The notes: generated from the letters alone by a model not told the origin. Counted from the first letter of the stretch, positions 28,344-38,859 are shown. The stretch is 63,033 nt of DNA from Janthinobacterium sp. (GCA_003133225.1 PKWL01000077.1:1-63033), one strand, 5' to 3'. Numbers and translations are program-made.

Positions 28344-28529
28344 ATGGGGATCGAGAACCTGTTTGAACGCGCCAGCAGCATCATGACGGTGATTAGTTTC
28401 GTCACCTTCGTCGGCATCTTGTGGTGGGCCTTCATCAGCTGCCGCAGCAGCGATTTCGAGAGCGCGGCGCAACTGCCGTTTGCCGACGACGACGCCGTCG
28501 CCAACGGCGTGGAGTCCAGCCATGTCTGA
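28344..28529 (+). CDS. ccoQ: cbb3-type oxidase subunit CcoQ
   Basis: 61 residues with a single membrane helix (SIMTVISFVTFVGILWWAFI) and an acidic tail. It sits between ccoO and ccoP and overlaps the ccoP start by eight bases, the expected place for CcoQ, which stabilises the oxidase complex. Confidence 0.85.
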   Translation: MGIENLFERASSIMTVISFVTFVGILWWAFISCRSSDFESAAQLPFADDDAVANGVESSHV

Positions 28530-29451
28530 CTTTACGAGCGGCTTTTGGAACTTTTATATCGTTGTCTTGACCTTGCTCGGGATCGCCGGCTGCGGCCTAT
28601 TGCTGTACTCGCAATCGACCCACAAGGTGAGCGCGCCGAAAGAGGGCGCCGACCCGGTCGGCACCACCGGCCATGTGTGGGACGAGAATCTGAGCGAATT
28701 GAACACGCCGATGCCGCGTTGGTGGATGTGGTTGTTCTATATCACCATCGTGTTCGGGCTCGCTTACCTGTACCTGTACCCGGGCCTTGGCACCTACGCC
28801 GGACGTCTAGGATGGAAATCGAGCGGCCAGTATCAGGAAGAGCTGAAAAAGGCCGACGCCGAATATGGGCCCCTGTTCAAGCAATACCTGACGCAGGACT
28901 TGAAAGTGGTCGCCGCCGACCCCAAGGCGCATGCCATCGGTGAACGGCTGTTTTTGACCTATTGCGCTCAATGCCATGGCTCGGATGCGCGCGGCGGCAA
29001 GGGCTTTCCGAACCTGACCGACAATGACTGGCTGTTCGGCGGCACGCCGGAAACGATCCAGACCACCATCTTGCATGGCCGCAATGGGCTGATGCCGCCC
29101 ATGGGCGCTGCGCTCGGTTCCGACCAGGATGTGGCCAACGTGGCCCAATATGTGCTCAGCCTGTCAGGCTACGGCGCCGACCCGATCAAGGTCGTCTTTG
29201 GCAAAGCCAAATTCGGCGTCTGCATGGCCTGCCACGGCCCCGAAGCCAAAGGCAATCAGGCCATCGGCGCGCCCAACCTGACGGACAAGATCTGGCTCTT
29301 TGGCGGCAGCCCCGAGACGGTGATGGAAACCATCCGCAAGGGCCGCAGCAGCACCATGCCAGCCTTCATTGACTTCCTCGGCGAGGCCAAGGTGCATGTG
29401 CTGGCGGCCTACGTGTGGAGCTTGTCGAACCGCCCGGAATTTAAGCCATGA
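28522..29451 (+). CDS. ccoP: cbb3-type cytochrome c oxidase subunit III (diheme)
   Basis: About 309 residues from ATG 28522; the frame is open to 28480 but the earlier start would lie within ccoQ. The N-terminal membrane part (FWNFYIVVLTLLGIAGCGLL; WWMWLFYITIVFGLAYL) leads to two c-type heme domains, CAQCH (about 151) and CMACH (about 235), each with a downstream Met ligand. LFGGTPETI and LFGGSPETV repeats show the internal duplication of the two domains. It is the electron entry subunit. Confidence 0.96.
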   Translation: MSDFTSGFWNFYIVVLTLLGIAGCGLLLYSQSTHKVSAPKEGADPVGTTGHVWDENLSELNTPMPRWWMWLFYITIVFGLAYLYLYPGLGTYAGRLGWKSSGQYQEELKKADAEYGPLFKQYLTQDLKVVAADPKAHAIGERLFLTYCAQCHGSDARGGKGFPNLTDNDWLFGGTPETIQTTILHGRNGLMPPMGAALGSDQDVANVAQYVLSLSGYGADPIKVVFGKAKFGVCMACHGPEAKGNQAIGAPNLTDKIWLFGGSPETVMETIRKGRSSTMPAFIDFLGEAKVHVLAAYVWSLSNRPEFKP

Positions 29452-29467
29452 TGGAGCGCATACGAAC

Positions 29468-30871
29468 ATGAACACGGCAGCGCCACAGGTGATCAAGATG
29501 TACGCCGCGCGCGAAGAGATTTATGCGCGCGCGGCGAAAGGGCGCTACGCCAGCTTGCGCTGGGCCTGCGTCTGGCTGACCCAGCTCGCCTTTTACGGCG
29601 TGCCATGGCTGACCTGGAACGGCCGCCAGGCCTTGCTGTTCGACCTGGTCGCGCGCAAGTTCTACATCTTCGGGCTGGTGCTGTGGCCGCAAGATTTCAT
29701 CTATCTGGCGGCGCTGTTGATCGTTTGCGCCTACCTGCTGTTCCTGGTGACGGCGGTGGCAGGCCGGGTCTGGTGCGGCTTCGCCTGCCCGCAAACCGTG
29801 TACACGGAGATCTTCCTGTGGATCGAGCGCAAAATTGAAGGCACGCGTAGTGCCCGCATGGCGCTCGACAGGCAGGCGCCCTCGTTCGCCAAAGCGGCGA
29901 AGAAAACCGCCAAGCACACGGCCTGGGGCGCCGTCGCGCTATGGACCGGCTTCACCTTTGTCGGCTACTTTACCCCCATCAAGGTCCTGGGCCAGGAAAT
30001 GAACAGCTTCGCGCTGGGGCCTTGGGAATTCTTCTGGGTCGTGTTTTACGGGGTCGCCACGTATGGCAATGCCGGCTGGATGCGCGAACAGGTCTGCAAA
30101 TACATGTGTCCGTATGCCCGTTTCCAGAGCGCCATGTTCGACCAGGATACCTTGATCATCACCTATGACGTGGCGCGCGGCGAACCGCGCGCGCCGTTAA
30201 GCAAAAACCGCATCGCCGCCGACAGCGCTAGCGCGTCCCAAGGCGACTGCATCGACTGCACGATGTGTGTTCAAGTGTGCCCGACCGGGATCGACATCCG
30301 CCACGGCTTGCAGTACGAATGCATCGGCTGCGCGGCTTGCATCGACGCCTGCGATGGCGTGATGGACAAGGTCAAGCTGCCGCGCGGCCTGATCCGCTAT
30401 AGCACGGACCACGCGCTCGCCAATCACTTGAGCCCGGCGCAGATCAGGGAGCGCGCCTTGCGCCCGCGCGTGCTGATCTACAGCGCCATCTTGCTCTTGA
30501 TCGTGGCCGCCGTCGGCACTTCGCTGTACCTGCGCGTGCCCCTCAAGCTCGACGTCATCCGCGACCGCGGCGCGATGGGGCGCGAAGCCGAAGACGGCAC
30601 GATCGAGAACGTCTACCGCCTGCAAATCATGAATACGTCGGAACGCGCGCACCGCTACAAGATCAGCGTCTCCGGGCTGCCCTCGCTCACTTTGACGACG
30701 CCCGACGAAGTGAGCGTCGACGGCACGCAGACCTACGCGCTGCCGATTCGGCTGCGCGCCGCAGCCGGCGCCGGCAAGCCCGGCTCCAACAAAGTCGCCA
30801 TCGAACTGCAGGCGCTTGACGACGAGCGCCTGCATGTGACGGAAAAAGCCGTGTTTTTTGTACCGCGCTAA
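29468..30871 (+). CDS. ccoG: cbb3 oxidase accessory protein CcoG (copy 1)
   Basis: 467 residues from ATG 29468. A polyferredoxin-type membrane protein with five helices, a CGFACPQTVYTEIF motif, and two 4Fe-4S motifs (CIDCTMCVQVCPTG and CIGCAACIDAC), then an immunoglobulin-like C-terminal domain (NVYRLQIMNTSERAHRYKI). CcoG has been linked to Cu(II) reduction for cbb3 assembly. It lies 16 bases after ccoP. A paralog at 49895 shares the whole architecture. Confidence 0.95.
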   Translation: MNTAAPQVIKMYAAREEIYARAAKGRYASLRWACVWLTQLAFYGVPWLTWNGRQALLFDLVARKFYIFGLVLWPQDFIYLAALLIVCAYLLFLVTAVAGRVWCGFACPQTVYTEIFLWIERKIEGTRSARMALDRQAPSFAKAAKKTAKHTAWGAVALWTGFTFVGYFTPIKVLGQEMNSFALGPWEFFWVVFYGVATYGNAGWMREQVCKYMCPYARFQSAMFDQDTLIITYDVARGEPRAPLSKNRIAADSASASQGDCIDCTMCVQVCPTGIDIRHGLQYECIGCAACIDACDGVMDKVKLPRGLIRYSTDHALANHLSPAQIRERALRPRVLIYSAILLLIVAAVGTSLYLRVPLKLDVIRDRGAMGREAEDGTIENVYRLQIMNTSERAHRYKISVSGLPSLTLTTPDEVSVDGTQTYALPIRLRAAAGAGKPGSNKVAIELQALDDERLHVTEKAVFFVPR

Positions 30872-30883
30872 AAGGAGAAACGG

Positions 30884-31411
30884 ATGACGAGCGTATTGTT
30901 CCAGACGACGAGGCCATGGTACCGCTACCGCTGGCCATGGCTGCTGATGCTCGGCCCCTTTCTCGTCGTGCTCGCTGCCAGCTACACCGGTTATCTGGCC
31001 TTTTCGCGCCAGGACGCTCTGGTGGTGGGCGACTATTACAAGCGCGGCCAAGCCATCAATCAGGACCTGCGGCGCGACAGCAGAGCGGGCGCACTGGGGC
31101 TTAGCGTAACGATGCGCTACGATGCGGCCAACGCCATATTGAGCGGAACCATCCAAAGCCATGACAAGGCGCTCGCTAGCAGCGCCCTGTCGCTGCACCT
31201 GGTGCACGCGACGCAACCGGAAAAGGACATCCACCTGGAATTGCACACGGATGGCGCTGGCGCGTTTCAAACGGCGCTGCCGATGCTCGAACGCACGCGC
31301 TGGCTGGTATTAGTCGAGAATGAACAACGCGATTGGCGCCTGGAGGCCAACTGGATTTGGCCGGCCCAGCGCGAAATCCATTTCTTCGCCGAAATGGCGC
31401 CCGCCGATTAA
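30884..31411 (+). CDS. ccoH: FixH/CcoH family oxidase assembly protein
   Basis: 175 residues with one N-terminal membrane helix (WLLMLGPFLVVLAASYTGYLAF), DALVVGDYYKRGQAINQD (the FixH signature) and a periplasmic beta-rich domain ending RLEANWIWPAQREIHF. It is required for stable cbb3 assembly, probably with CcoI. AAGGAG lies upstream. The stop codon overlaps the stop of the convergent fnr gene. Confidence 0.9.
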   Translation: MTSVLFQTTRPWYRYRWPWLLMLGPFLVVLAASYTGYLAFSRQDALVVGDYYKRGQAINQDLRRDSRAGALGLSVTMRYDAANAILSGTIQSHDKALASSALSLHLVHATQPEKDIHLELHTDGAGAFQTALPMLERTRWLVLVENEQRDWRLEANWIWPAQREIHFFAEMAPAD

Positions 31412-32166
31412 TTGCAGGTGTCGGTGCCGGCCGTAATCGCCTTCAATCGGGCCGGATTGAGCAATTCGATTTCGCGGTTGGAAACGCGCAACAGGCCGTC
31501 CTTTTTGAATTTCGACAGCAGGCGGCTGATGCTCTCGATCGTCAAGCCGAGATAATTGCCGATCTCTTCACGCGACATGCGCAGCTGAAATTTGGTGCCG
31601 GAATAGCCGCGCGCTTCATAGCGCGCGGCCAGGTTCGAAATGAATGCGGCAAAACGCTGAGTTGCCTGCATATTACCGAGCAAGAGCATGACCCCTTGCT
31701 CGCGCGTAATTTCCTGACTCATCATGCGGTGGAAGTGGCGCAGCAGAGTCGGCATATCGGCCAGCAATTTCTGCAGGCTCGAAAAGGGAATTTCGCACAC
31801 TTCGCTGTCTTCCAGAGACTGGGCGTTGCAATGATGACGGTCGGCGCTGATCGCATCCATGCCCAGCAATTCGCCTCCCATCTGAAACCCCGTCACCTGC
31901 TCCGCGCCGCCCTGGTTGATCTGATACGTCTTGAAGTGGCCTAAACGGATCGCATATAGGTTAACCAGAGGGTCGCCGATGCGAAACAAGGTGGCGCCGC
32001 GGGACAGCTTGCGGCGCCGTCCGATGATCTGATCAAGCCGGTTCATATCGGCCGCATCCAGCCCCATCGGCAGGCACAGCTGCTGTATGCTGCAAGTCGC
32101 GCAGCTCGCGCGCAAGATTTCCACCGGCACGCTGGGCAAGGTTAAAGAGGGAAGCGCTTGGCTCAT
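31408..32166 (-). CDS. fnr: Fnr-type oxygen-sensing transcription regulator
   Basis: 252 residues. The N-terminal Cys cluster CATCSIQQLC and a further Cys in EVCEIPFS give the four ligands of an oxygen-labile 4Fe-4S centre. A cAMP-binding-like domain and a C-terminal HTH follow, with recognition helix GLTIESISRLLSKF (the E--SR residues that read TTGAT half-sites). It probably drives the FNR boxes at 20979, 26205 and 51529. Convergent with ccoH, with stop codons overlapping at TTAA. Confidence 0.95.
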   Translation of the reverse strand: MSQALPSLTLPSVPVEILRASCATCSIQQLCLPMGLDAADMNRLDQIIGRRRKLSRGATLFRIGDPLVNLYAIRLGHFKTYQINQGGAEQVTGFQMGGELLGMDAISADRHHCNAQSLEDSEVCEIPFSSLQKLLADMPTLLRHFHRMMSQEITREQGVMLLLGNMQATQRFAAFISNLAARYEARGYSGTKFQLRMSREEIGNYLGLTIESISRLLSKFKKDGLLRVSNREIELLNPARLKAITAGTDTCN

Positions 32167-32429
32167 GACGTCATGCTTTCTGATGGATGCTGCCAGCAGT
32201 CTACTGCATCAATCCCGTGCGCGGGTCTAATTCGTGCGCATGGGACTAGGCGCATGCGCAATTTGCAGAAGCGGTGCCGGGCGGGGACGCCAAGATGGCG
32301 CGCCGAATGGGCCTATCGGCCTGGTGGGCCCGTTTGCGCGAAGCGTCGGCGTGGCGAAATTTTCAATTGAGAATGCGTTTGTGATCATAACTTTTATATG
32401 AAATGTAAAATTAACACAATCGAGGGAGC

Positions 32430-32945
32430 ATGGACGTGACAATGAATGCCGTAACGGCAATAACCCAAGCCGAACCAGAGGACGCCCAACGCCTGGCCAT
32501 CTTGCAAAAATTGCGGATTGTGATCCGGTCAGCTCAGCGCCATTCGAGCTGGATCGAAAAGCAATGCGGCGTCAGTGGGGCGCAGTTATGGATCATGCAA
32601 GAACTACACAGCGCGCCCGGCCTTCGGGTGGGCGAAATTGCCGGCAAGCTGGCCATTCATCAGACCACGGCCAGCAATTTGTTAGATGAGTTGCAAAAAA
32701 GGGCCTTGGTCGTTAAGACGCGCGACGCCAACGACCAGCGCGTGGTCAAGCTCACTTTGTCGGACGCGGGCGAACAATTGCTGGCGCGGGCGCCCAAACC
32801 TGCGCAGGGACTGTTGCCGGCCGCACTGCTTCAGATGAAGGGGGAGCCGCTGCAAGTACTCAGCAACGGCTTACAAGGTTTACTGGACTGTATTAACCTT
32901 CTCGATGAGGAATACGGCATGTTACCGTTGCCGTTTACGATGTAA
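32430..32945 (+). CDS. MarR-family transcriptional regulator
   Basis: 171 residues with GAGGGAG upstream of the ATG. The winged-helix MarR fold is visible: CGVSGAQLWIMQEL, LRVGEIAGKLAIHQTTASNLLDEL (recognition helix) and the wing LVVKTRDANDQRVVKLTLSDAG. The effector and targets are not readable. It precedes nrdJ by 475 bases in the same direction, with no sign of co-transcription. Confidence 0.88.
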   Translation: MDVTMNAVTAITQAEPEDAQRLAILQKLRIVIRSAQRHSSWIEKQCGVSGAQLWIMQELHSAPGLRVGEIAGKLAIHQTTASNLLDELQKRALVVKTRDANDQRVVKLTLSDAGEQLLARAPKPAQGLLPAALLQMKGEPLQVLSNGLQGLLDCINLLDEEYGMLPLPFTM

Positions 32946-33419
32946 GAGCGCTCATCATTGCGCTTTTGCATGCCGGCCAAGGGGATGAAAGTGCGCGCCA
33001 TCCTGGGCGCGGGCTTGGCAGGGATGACCTGCGTTTCAAACGTGCTCGGCGTTTTCCGGCAAGAAGCGAGCGGGCGCTGATTTTTTTGTTTCGAAGGCGA
33101 GCTGAAGGCCATGGTTTTCCCAGGTCGTTTATACTGAACGCCGGACGCGCCTGCGACCATCCGGCAATATTGCTAAAAATTCCAATATGGCAGTCGGCAC
33201 TGGGCAGCGCCGTTTTTCCGGTGAGGGAAATTTGTTCGTGTATTTCGCACGCGACTTGAATAAATAGACGTGAGCGTGGCATCAGAAGGCCGAATCTGGC
33301 GTTCAGGCCGGGATCTTATTATGGGGATTAGCTCGTAGTTGCTGACAGCGGTCGGTGCCTGCGAGATTTTTTTAGAATCAATGGCTGCTTGGCCAGTGCG
33401 AAATTTCAAGGATTAATTC
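32946..33419. other. Intergenic region upstream of nrdJ
   Basis: 475 bases with no convincing gene. I looked for a cobalamin riboswitch because NrdJ uses B12 and saw no recognisable B12 box. An AAGGATT ribosome site lies just before the nrdJ ATG. Confidence 0.4.
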
Positions 33420-36275
33420 ATGCATAATTTAGAAAGCGCTGCCATTGCTTTGGCGGTACCGCAAGACATTTCAAAAGAAGTCTTGATCGAGAAGTACGCC
33501 AAAGGCGACGAAACCTCGGCCAACGAAGTGTTGGCGCGGGTGGCCAAAGCGTTGGCTGAGGTCGAACCGACAAAACGCCGCAAACAGTATGCCGATACCT
33601 TTTTGTGGGCCATGCAACATGGCTTCATACCGGCCGGCCGCGTTGCCAGCGCTGCCGGTACGGGTTTGCAGACGACCTTGATCAATTGCTTTGTGCAGCC
33701 GGTGGGAGATTCGATTACAGAAACAGTGGACGGCAAGCCCGGCATTTATACGGCGTTGGCGCAGGCGGCGGAGACCATGCGCCGCGGCGGTGGCGTCGGT
33801 TACAATTTTTCCGGGATCCGCCCGAAAGGCGCCCACGTCAAGGGCACAGGCAGCAGCGCATCCGGACCAATTTCGTACATGAAAGTATTCGATCGTTCCT
33901 GTGAAACGGTTGAGTCCGCGGGTGCCCGGCGCGGCGCGCAAATGGCCGTCATGAACATCGAGCATCCGGACATCCTCGAGTTCATCACCGTCAAGCAGGA
34001 GCGCGGCCAGCTCAATAACTTCAACATCTCGGTCGGCGTGACCGATGCGTTCATGCGCGCCGTGGAAGCCGATCAAGAGTTCGAACTCGTGCATAGGGCC
34101 GAGCCGAATGCCGACCTTAAGGCGTGCGGCGCGCACCGCCGCGATGACGGACGGTGGGTATACAGGACGGTTCAAGCCCGGGATGTGTGGGATTTGATCA
34201 TGAAGAGTACTTACGCCGCCGCTGAGCCGGGCGTGCTGTATCTTGACCGGATCAATCAAGAAAACAATCTCGCCTATTGCGAAATGATTGAGGCGACCAA
34301 TCCATGTGGTGAGCAGCCTCTGCCGGATTATGGCTGTTGCTGTCTGGGCAGTCTGAATCTGACGGCCTATGTCAAGGCGCCCTTTAGCGCGGCGGCCGAA
34401 TTCGATTTCGACTTGATGTCGGAGGTGACCAAAGTCGCCGTACGCATGCTCGATAACGTGCTCACCGAAACCAAATGGCCGCTCGAGGAACAGTCCAAGG
34501 AAGCGGCGGCCAAGCGCCGCCTGGGCCTCGGTTTCACGGGCTTGGGCGATGCCTTGATCATGCTGGGCGTGCGTTACGACGGCGAGCAGGGGCGCGATTT
34601 GGCCGTGAAAATCGCCTGTGGCATGCGCGACGCCGCCTACGCCGCTTCGGTCGATCTGGCCAAGGAACGGGGCCCCTTCCCATTGCTCGACGCCGAGCGC
34701 TATCTGGCAGGCGGCTTTGCCGCGCGCCTGTCTGAATCGCTGAAGGAGCAGATCCGCCTGCACGGCATCCGCAACTCACACTTGACCTCGATTGCGCCGA
34801 CCGGCACGATTTCGCTGGCTTTTGCCGACAATGCGTCAAATGGGATCGAACCGGCATTCTCATGGTTCTACAGCCGCATGAAGCGCATGCCCGATGGCAG
34901 TAAAAAGGAATACACGGTAGAAGACCATGCGTACCGGATGTACCGCGCGCTGGGCCACGACATTAGCAATTTGCCGGAAGCCTTTGTGTCGGCACTGGAA
35001 ATATCCGCCACGGATCACATGCTGATGGTGGCCGCCGTGGCGCCCTATGTAGATGCGGCAATCTCCAAAACGGTGAACGTGCCGGAAGATTACCTGTACA
35101 GCGAATTTAAGAATCTGTATATGGATGCCTGGCGCAAGGGCCTCAAGGGCATCACCACCTATCGCCCCAATAGCGTGGTGGGCTCCGTATTGTCGATACC
35201 GACAGCGGCTTTGGAGCCCGCGGGAAATCCGCAGACCATGACGCTGTCGGAACAGGACAAGCGCCTGGTGCTGACCGAAGTGACGATGTCGCCGCCCCTG
35301 GCATCGCTGCGTTGGCCGTCCCGTCCTGGCTTGCCGGCCGGGGCCGCCGGCTGGGTCAGCGAAACCATTCCCAGTCCGCACGGCGACTTTGCCGTCGTCG
35401 TCTCCGACAAAGACGGCGTGCCTTTCGAAGTATGGGTGCTGGGCGGGCAACCGCCGCGCGGCTTGGACGCGATCGCCAAGACCTTGTCGACCGACATGCG
35501 CGCCAACGACAGGGGCTGGTTGCGTAAAAAGTTTTCCATTTTAGCGCATGCCTTTGGCGACCCGTTCAAGATGCAGATGCCGCCCAATGGCGACCTCATT
35601 CAAGTACCGAGCGCGACGGCAGCTCTGGCCAAGTTGATCGAATGGCGTTATCAACAGCTGGGCGCGCTCGATTCCAAGCCAAATGAACCGACACCTGTTT
35701 TAAATGCGCTGTTCGCCTCGCAAGAGCCGCGCACCGGCACCGATGGCACCTTGGCCTGGGTGGCCGATATCCGCAACCCATCGACCGACGATGATTTCGT
35801 CCTCATGCTAAAAGAGCTGCAAATGCCCGACGGCAGCAGAAGGCCCTACAGCATGTGGCTGACGGGCGGCCATCCAAGGGCGCTGGACGGCTTGTGCAAG
35901 TTGCTCAGCCTGGATATGCGGGTGATCGATCCCGCCTGGATCGGCATGAAATTGCGCAAATTATTAAATTACGCCGAGCCGCGCGGCGATTTCATGGCGC
36001 GCGTGCCAGGCAGCGAGCGGCAGGCCAGTTATCCATCGACCGTGGCCTACATTGCGCAACTGGTGATCCATCGCTATGCCATGCTAGGCATTCTGACCAA
36101 AGAAGGGTTTCCCATCAACGCCATGGGCGTCGTCATGGCCGAGCCGACCCATCGCCCCGTCGCCAGCACGACGCTGGCCGGAAAACTGTGCCAGGAGTGC
36201 GGAAACAGCGCCGTCATCAAGAAAGATGGCTGCGAATTTTGTACTGCCTGCGGGGCCATTGGCAGCTGCGGCTAG
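33420..36275 (+). CDS. nrdJ: Adenosylcobalamin-dependent ribonucleotide reductase (class II)
   Basis: 951 residues. It reduces ribonucleotides with a B12-derived radical and so works with or without oxygen. Family motifs: [57 protein letters not shown] (active site), [12 protein letters not shown] and [20 protein letters not shown]. After about residue 590 come repeated domains ([20 protein letters not shown] and [20 protein letters not shown]), and the C-terminus has zinc-ribbon Cys residues ([14 protein letters not shown]). It suits the low-oxygen lifestyle suggested by hemN and fnr. Confidence 0.95.
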   Translation: MHNLESAAIALAVPQDISKEVLIEKYAKGDETSANEVLARVAKALAEVEPTKRRKQYADTFLWAMQHGFIPAGRVASAAGTGLQTTLINCFVQPVGDSITETVDGKPGIYTALAQAAETMRRGGGVGYNFSGIRPKGAHVKGTGSSASGPISYMKVFDRSCETVESAGARRGAQMAVMNIEHPDILEFITVKQERGQLNNFNISVGVTDAFMRAVEADQEFELVHRAEPNADLKACGAHRRDDGRWVYRTVQARDVWDLIMKSTYAAAEPGVLYLDRINQENNLAYCEMIEATNPCGEQPLPDYGCCCLGSLNLTAYVKAPFSAAAEFDFDLMSEVTKVAVRMLDNVLTETKWPLEEQSKEAAAKRRLGLGFTGLGDALIMLGVRYDGEQGRDLAVKIACGMRDAAYAASVDLAKERGPFPLLDAERYLAGGFAARLSESLKEQIRLHGIRNSHLTSIAPTGTISLAFADNASNGIEPAFSWFYSRMKRMPDGSKKEYTVEDHAYRMYRALGHDISNLPEAFVSALEISATDHMLMVAAVAPYVDAAISKTVNVPEDYLYSEFKNLYMDAWRKGLKGITTYRPNSVVGSVLSIPTAALEPAGNPQTMTLSEQDKRLVLTEVTMSPPLASLRWPSRPGLPAGAAGWVSETIPSPHGDFAVVVSDKDGVPFEVWVLGGQPPRGLDAIAKTLSTDMRANDRGWLRKKFSILAHAFGDPFKMQMPPNGDLIQVPSATAALAKLIEWRYQQLGALDSKPNEPTPVLNALFASQEPRTGTDGTLAWVADIRNPSTDDDFVLMLKELQMPDGSRRPYSMWLTGGHPRALDGLCKLLSLDMRVIDPAWIGMKLRKLLNYAEPRGDFMARVPGSERQASYPSTVAYIAQLVIHRYAMLGILTKEGFPINAMGVVMAEPTHRPVASTTLAGKLCQECGNSAVIKKDGCEFCTACGAIGSCG

Positions 36276-36350
36276 GCGCGCACGGCGGCAGGATTGTGGG
36301 TAAGCTGGCGCCATCCTGAAAGTTGGCGTGCGCCTCGCGCACCTTGTGCG

Positions 36351-36376
36351 GAAAACCTGGCCGTGGCCAGGTTTTC
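36351..36376 (+). terminator. Rho-independent terminator after nrdJ
   Basis: Perfect 12-base arms (GAAAACCTGGCC, 36351-36362, and its complement 36365-36376) around a two-base centre, followed by TTTTG. Confidence 0.8.
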
Positions 36377-36581
36377 TTTTGCCCGTCTCCATTATGCAAA
36401 TTACCCTGCCGATTACCCGGCAGGCGGAACGCGATGGGCGCAGCCCGCGAAATCGAGCAAAAGCACCAATTTACCGCCAACTAAAATGGCAGTAGCAAGA
36501 GGGGCCATCACGGAGAATGTGGCGCAATTAATCAGCCACCTCTGGTAAGTGGGAAGGGTCTTGTCCGTTATAATTGACGCA

Positions 36582-37664
36582 ATGAGCTATCTTCAACCTC
36601 TATTTAGTATGTGGACGCCGATTTCGCCCCCCTTGAAGCGAGTCCTGATAGCCAAAACGACCCAGTTGGGTGATCTCGTCATCAGCCTGCCGATGGCAGC
36701 GGCCTTGAAACAACGGGATCCGAACTGTACGGTTATTTTATTGGCCAATCGCAAAACGGCGGAGCTTGCCCGGTATTGCGCCGATATTGATGAGGTATAC
36801 AGCGAGCCGGACACGGCCGAAGAGTTGGTCGCTTTGCTCGATTCCCTCCATATCGACATATTCATTCAAGCCAACAATGCGCAGCGCGCGGCAAAAGCGG
36901 CCTACGCGGCGGGCATTCCAATTCGCATCGGATCCCTGTCCCGACTCTACAATTTACGATGGTGCACTCACCTCGTAGCAGTCTCGAACCCCTATCACGG
37001 CCTCAACAAGCGCATCCTTGATCTGCAGTACCTTCGTCCCTTAGGTATCCGCGTCGATGGTTTAGACGCCGTGTTGGACCTAACCCATTTGGCTCCGCCA
37101 CCTCTGGCCCCGGATTTATTGTCCGTCCATCCCGACCGCTTGGCCCAAGGGCGCCACACCATCATCCTCAGTCCAGCCTTGATCACGGCCCGCGCCCACC
37201 AATGGCCACTGGAATCGTATACCAAGCTAATTACGAGTTTGGACCCAAGCCAATTTCACTGGTTCATCTGTGGCGTGGCGGGCGATCGGGAAAACCTGCG
37301 CCCTTTGCTGGAACGGCACCAGCACGAGCCCAACGTGACGGACCTGGTTGGTCAATTCACCTTGACGCAGTTCATGAGTTTCATGGCCGCTTGCGATGGT
37401 TTGATCGCCGGCAGTACGGGCCCCCTTCATTTGGCGGCCGCCTTGGGTATCCATACTTTGGGCTTGTTTCAATCTCGCAAAATGGATCTGCAACGGTGGC
37501 ATCCCTTAGGACGCTCGGCGGCGGTGATCCACAGCGATGTGCGTTGCCTAGGCGAACGGCGGGCGGCGGGCGGTGGGGGGGGCGCTCCCTGTCCGTGCAT
37601 TGCCGCTATCAAACCGGAAACCGTCGCCGGCCGGGTGCGGGCGTGGTTCGAGGAAGTTTCCTAA
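36582..37664 (+). CDS. Glycosyltransferase family 9 (heptosyltransferase-like)
   Basis: About 360 residues. N-terminal KRVLIAKTTQLGDLVISLPM is the GT9 signature, followed by LANRKTAELARY. The C-terminal nucleotide-sugar domain has LVGQFTLTQFMSFMAACDGL and IAGSTGPLHLAAALGI. These enzymes add heptose or related sugars to lipopolysaccharide. In-frame starts at 36549 and 36609 are possible; a TATAAT at 36569-36574 would exclude the first. The tail RRAAGGGGGAPCPC is Gly-rich and matches a G-run in the DNA. Single gene between terminators. Confidence 0.88.
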   Translation: MSYLQPLFSMWTPISPPLKRVLIAKTTQLGDLVISLPMAAALKQRDPNCTVILLANRKTAELARYCADIDEVYSEPDTAEELVALLDSLHIDIFIQANNAQRAAKAAYAAGIPIRIGSLSRLYNLRWCTHLVAVSNPYHGLNKRILDLQYLRPLGIRVDGLDAVLDLTHLAPPPLAPDLLSVHPDRLAQGRHTIILSPALITARAHQWPLESYTKLITSLDPSQFHWFICGVAGDRENLRPLLERHQHEPNVTDLVGQFTLTQFMSFMAACDGLIAGSTGPLHLAAALGIHTLGLFQSRKMDLQRWHPLGRSAAVIHSDVRCLGERRAAGGGGGAPCPCIAAIKPETVAGRVRAWFEEVS

Positions 37665-37752
37665 AATCGCTGTGGGCATCGAGCGCAATTTTGCGCGAAA
37701 TACAAGACCGTGCGGGAAACGCTTGTTACGGATTCATGCCAGCGTGGTCAAA

Positions 37753-37774
37753 GCGTCCGATTCGAATCGGACGC
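37753..37774. repeat. 22-bp perfect palindrome between convergent genes
   Basis: The 22 bases read identically on both strands (GCGTCCGATTC and its complement). It lies between the 3' ends of the glycosyltransferase and hemerythrin genes. It has no T run, so it is a poor terminator, and could be a protein site or cruciform. Confidence 0.5.
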
Positions 37775-37844
37775 GCTGTCCCGGCCCAGGCCCCGCTGGG
37801 AAAGCCGTCGCGCTTCGTCCGAAAAGTGGGCTGCGCGATGGCGC

Positions 37845-38465
37845 TCACAGGGGGACTGCGCGCGCGTCACCAGCCTCGGCGAGGCTTGAACCGAGGCCAA
37901 TGGGCTCTGGGGCAATCATGGCAATACGGGTAAACAGTTCGACGTAGAGCGGATCGGGCGGGTATTTTCCCGTCAGGGGGTCGCAGTTGCTGGCGAACGC
38001 GGCGTCCAGTTCGGCCCAATCGGCGTCATCAAGAAACTTTTCGGCCTCGGGCAGGATCACGGATTCTTCCAGGCGCATATGGCCCAGATAGAACGCAACA
38101 TAGCTGTTGGCAGCGGCGTCAAATAAACCCCGGCGCGACTCGCCCAGCAGTTCCCACGCCAGCAAATGGTGCTGCAACTCGCGCACAGCGCCTTCCACGA
38201 ACCGGTGATCTTGCTCAAGCTGCGCCACTGTGGCCGCCACGTGAGGCGCCAGACGCAGCACCTTCGGAAACAACAAATCCGACTCTTTGGGGTGGTGCCT
38301 CCGCTCCGGAAATTCGTCGATATAAAACAGCATCGCGCGCAAGGCGTCAAAAAACTGCTCTCGATCATTGGCTGGCCCGCGCTCGACCATCAAAGAGAGC
38401 GAGCGCAACATGGACGCCAGCGCCCCGTGTTCGTCGCGAATGATGCGCATGCTTTCATGGGTCAT
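37845..38465 (-). CDS. Hemerythrin-like HHE domain protein
   Basis: 206 residues starting at MTHESMRIIRDEHG with GGAAGGAG upstream. The four-helix diiron ligands appear in order: DEHGALASML, RRHHPKESDLLF, LEQDHRFVEGAV, GHMRLEESVILPEAEKFL. The C-terminal tail (DPLTGKYPPDPLYVELFTRI) is typical of the betaproteobacterial HHE proteins that bind oxygen or nitric oxide or protect iron centres. Convergent with the glycosyltransferase. Confidence 0.88.
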   Translation of the reverse strand: MTHESMRIIRDEHGALASMLRSLSLMVERGPANDREQFFDALRAMLFYIDEFPERRHHPKESDLLFPKVLRLAPHVAATVAQLEQDHRFVEGAVRELQHHLLAWELLGESRRGLFDAAANSYVAFYLGHMRLEESVILPEAEKFLDDADWAELDAAFASNCDPLTGKYPPDPLYVELFTRIAMIAPEPIGLGSSLAEAGDARAVPL

Positions 38466-38827
38466 GCTAGAGACTCCTTCCAATGGGTAAACGCTCGCGC
38501 GGCTGTGCCTGGGACTTGCCCGCACTTTTGATCACCATTTGCTAGGCGTATGCATAGGAGCATCCTGCGAGCAGTCAAACTGCAACTGTTTTGATTCTGG
38601 TCGCCGCCCTAAGCGCCGCTGGCACTGGGCCGCTAGGGTCGCGCAGCTGCGCGCATGCCACAATCGGTTTCGCCCGTCTTAAAGAGAACCGGGCGAGCTA
38701 AATGTTAACCATTTGAACCGCGCCATCGACACTATGTCCGAACTTGCCAGGCGCAGTCAAGCGCGATGAAGGAAAATCTGTTTGTGGGCCGCTGCAGGGC
38801 GTGCACGGCACCGGCCCATATGACAAA
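38466..38827. other. Intergenic region between hemerythrin and mto operon
   Basis: No gene is supported here. The far side holds the mto-operon terminator (38828-38859). The hemerythrin promoter must lie near 38500-38600, but I could not assign clear -35/-10 elements. Confidence 0.35.
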
Positions 38828-38859
38828 GAAGCCCATCGCCCGAGGGGGCGATGGGCTTC
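38828..38859 (-). terminator. Terminator of cymA / mto operon
   Basis: Perfect 14-base arms (38828-38841 GAAGCCCATCGCCC and 38846-38859) with a 4-base loop. Read on the minus strand it is followed by TTTGTC, and it lies 115 bases beyond the cymA stop. Confidence 0.75.

Noticed and set aside
32946..33419. Cobalamin riboswitch upstream of nrdJ
   Set aside because: No B12-box sequence or matching secondary structure could be recognised.
33471..34763. 430-residue open frame antisense to nrdJ
   Set aside because: Shadow of nrdJ with no recognisable motif.
37730..37800. tRNA-like TTCGAATC loop
   Set aside because: The stem belongs to the 22-base palindrome; no acceptor, D or anticodon arms can be built around it.
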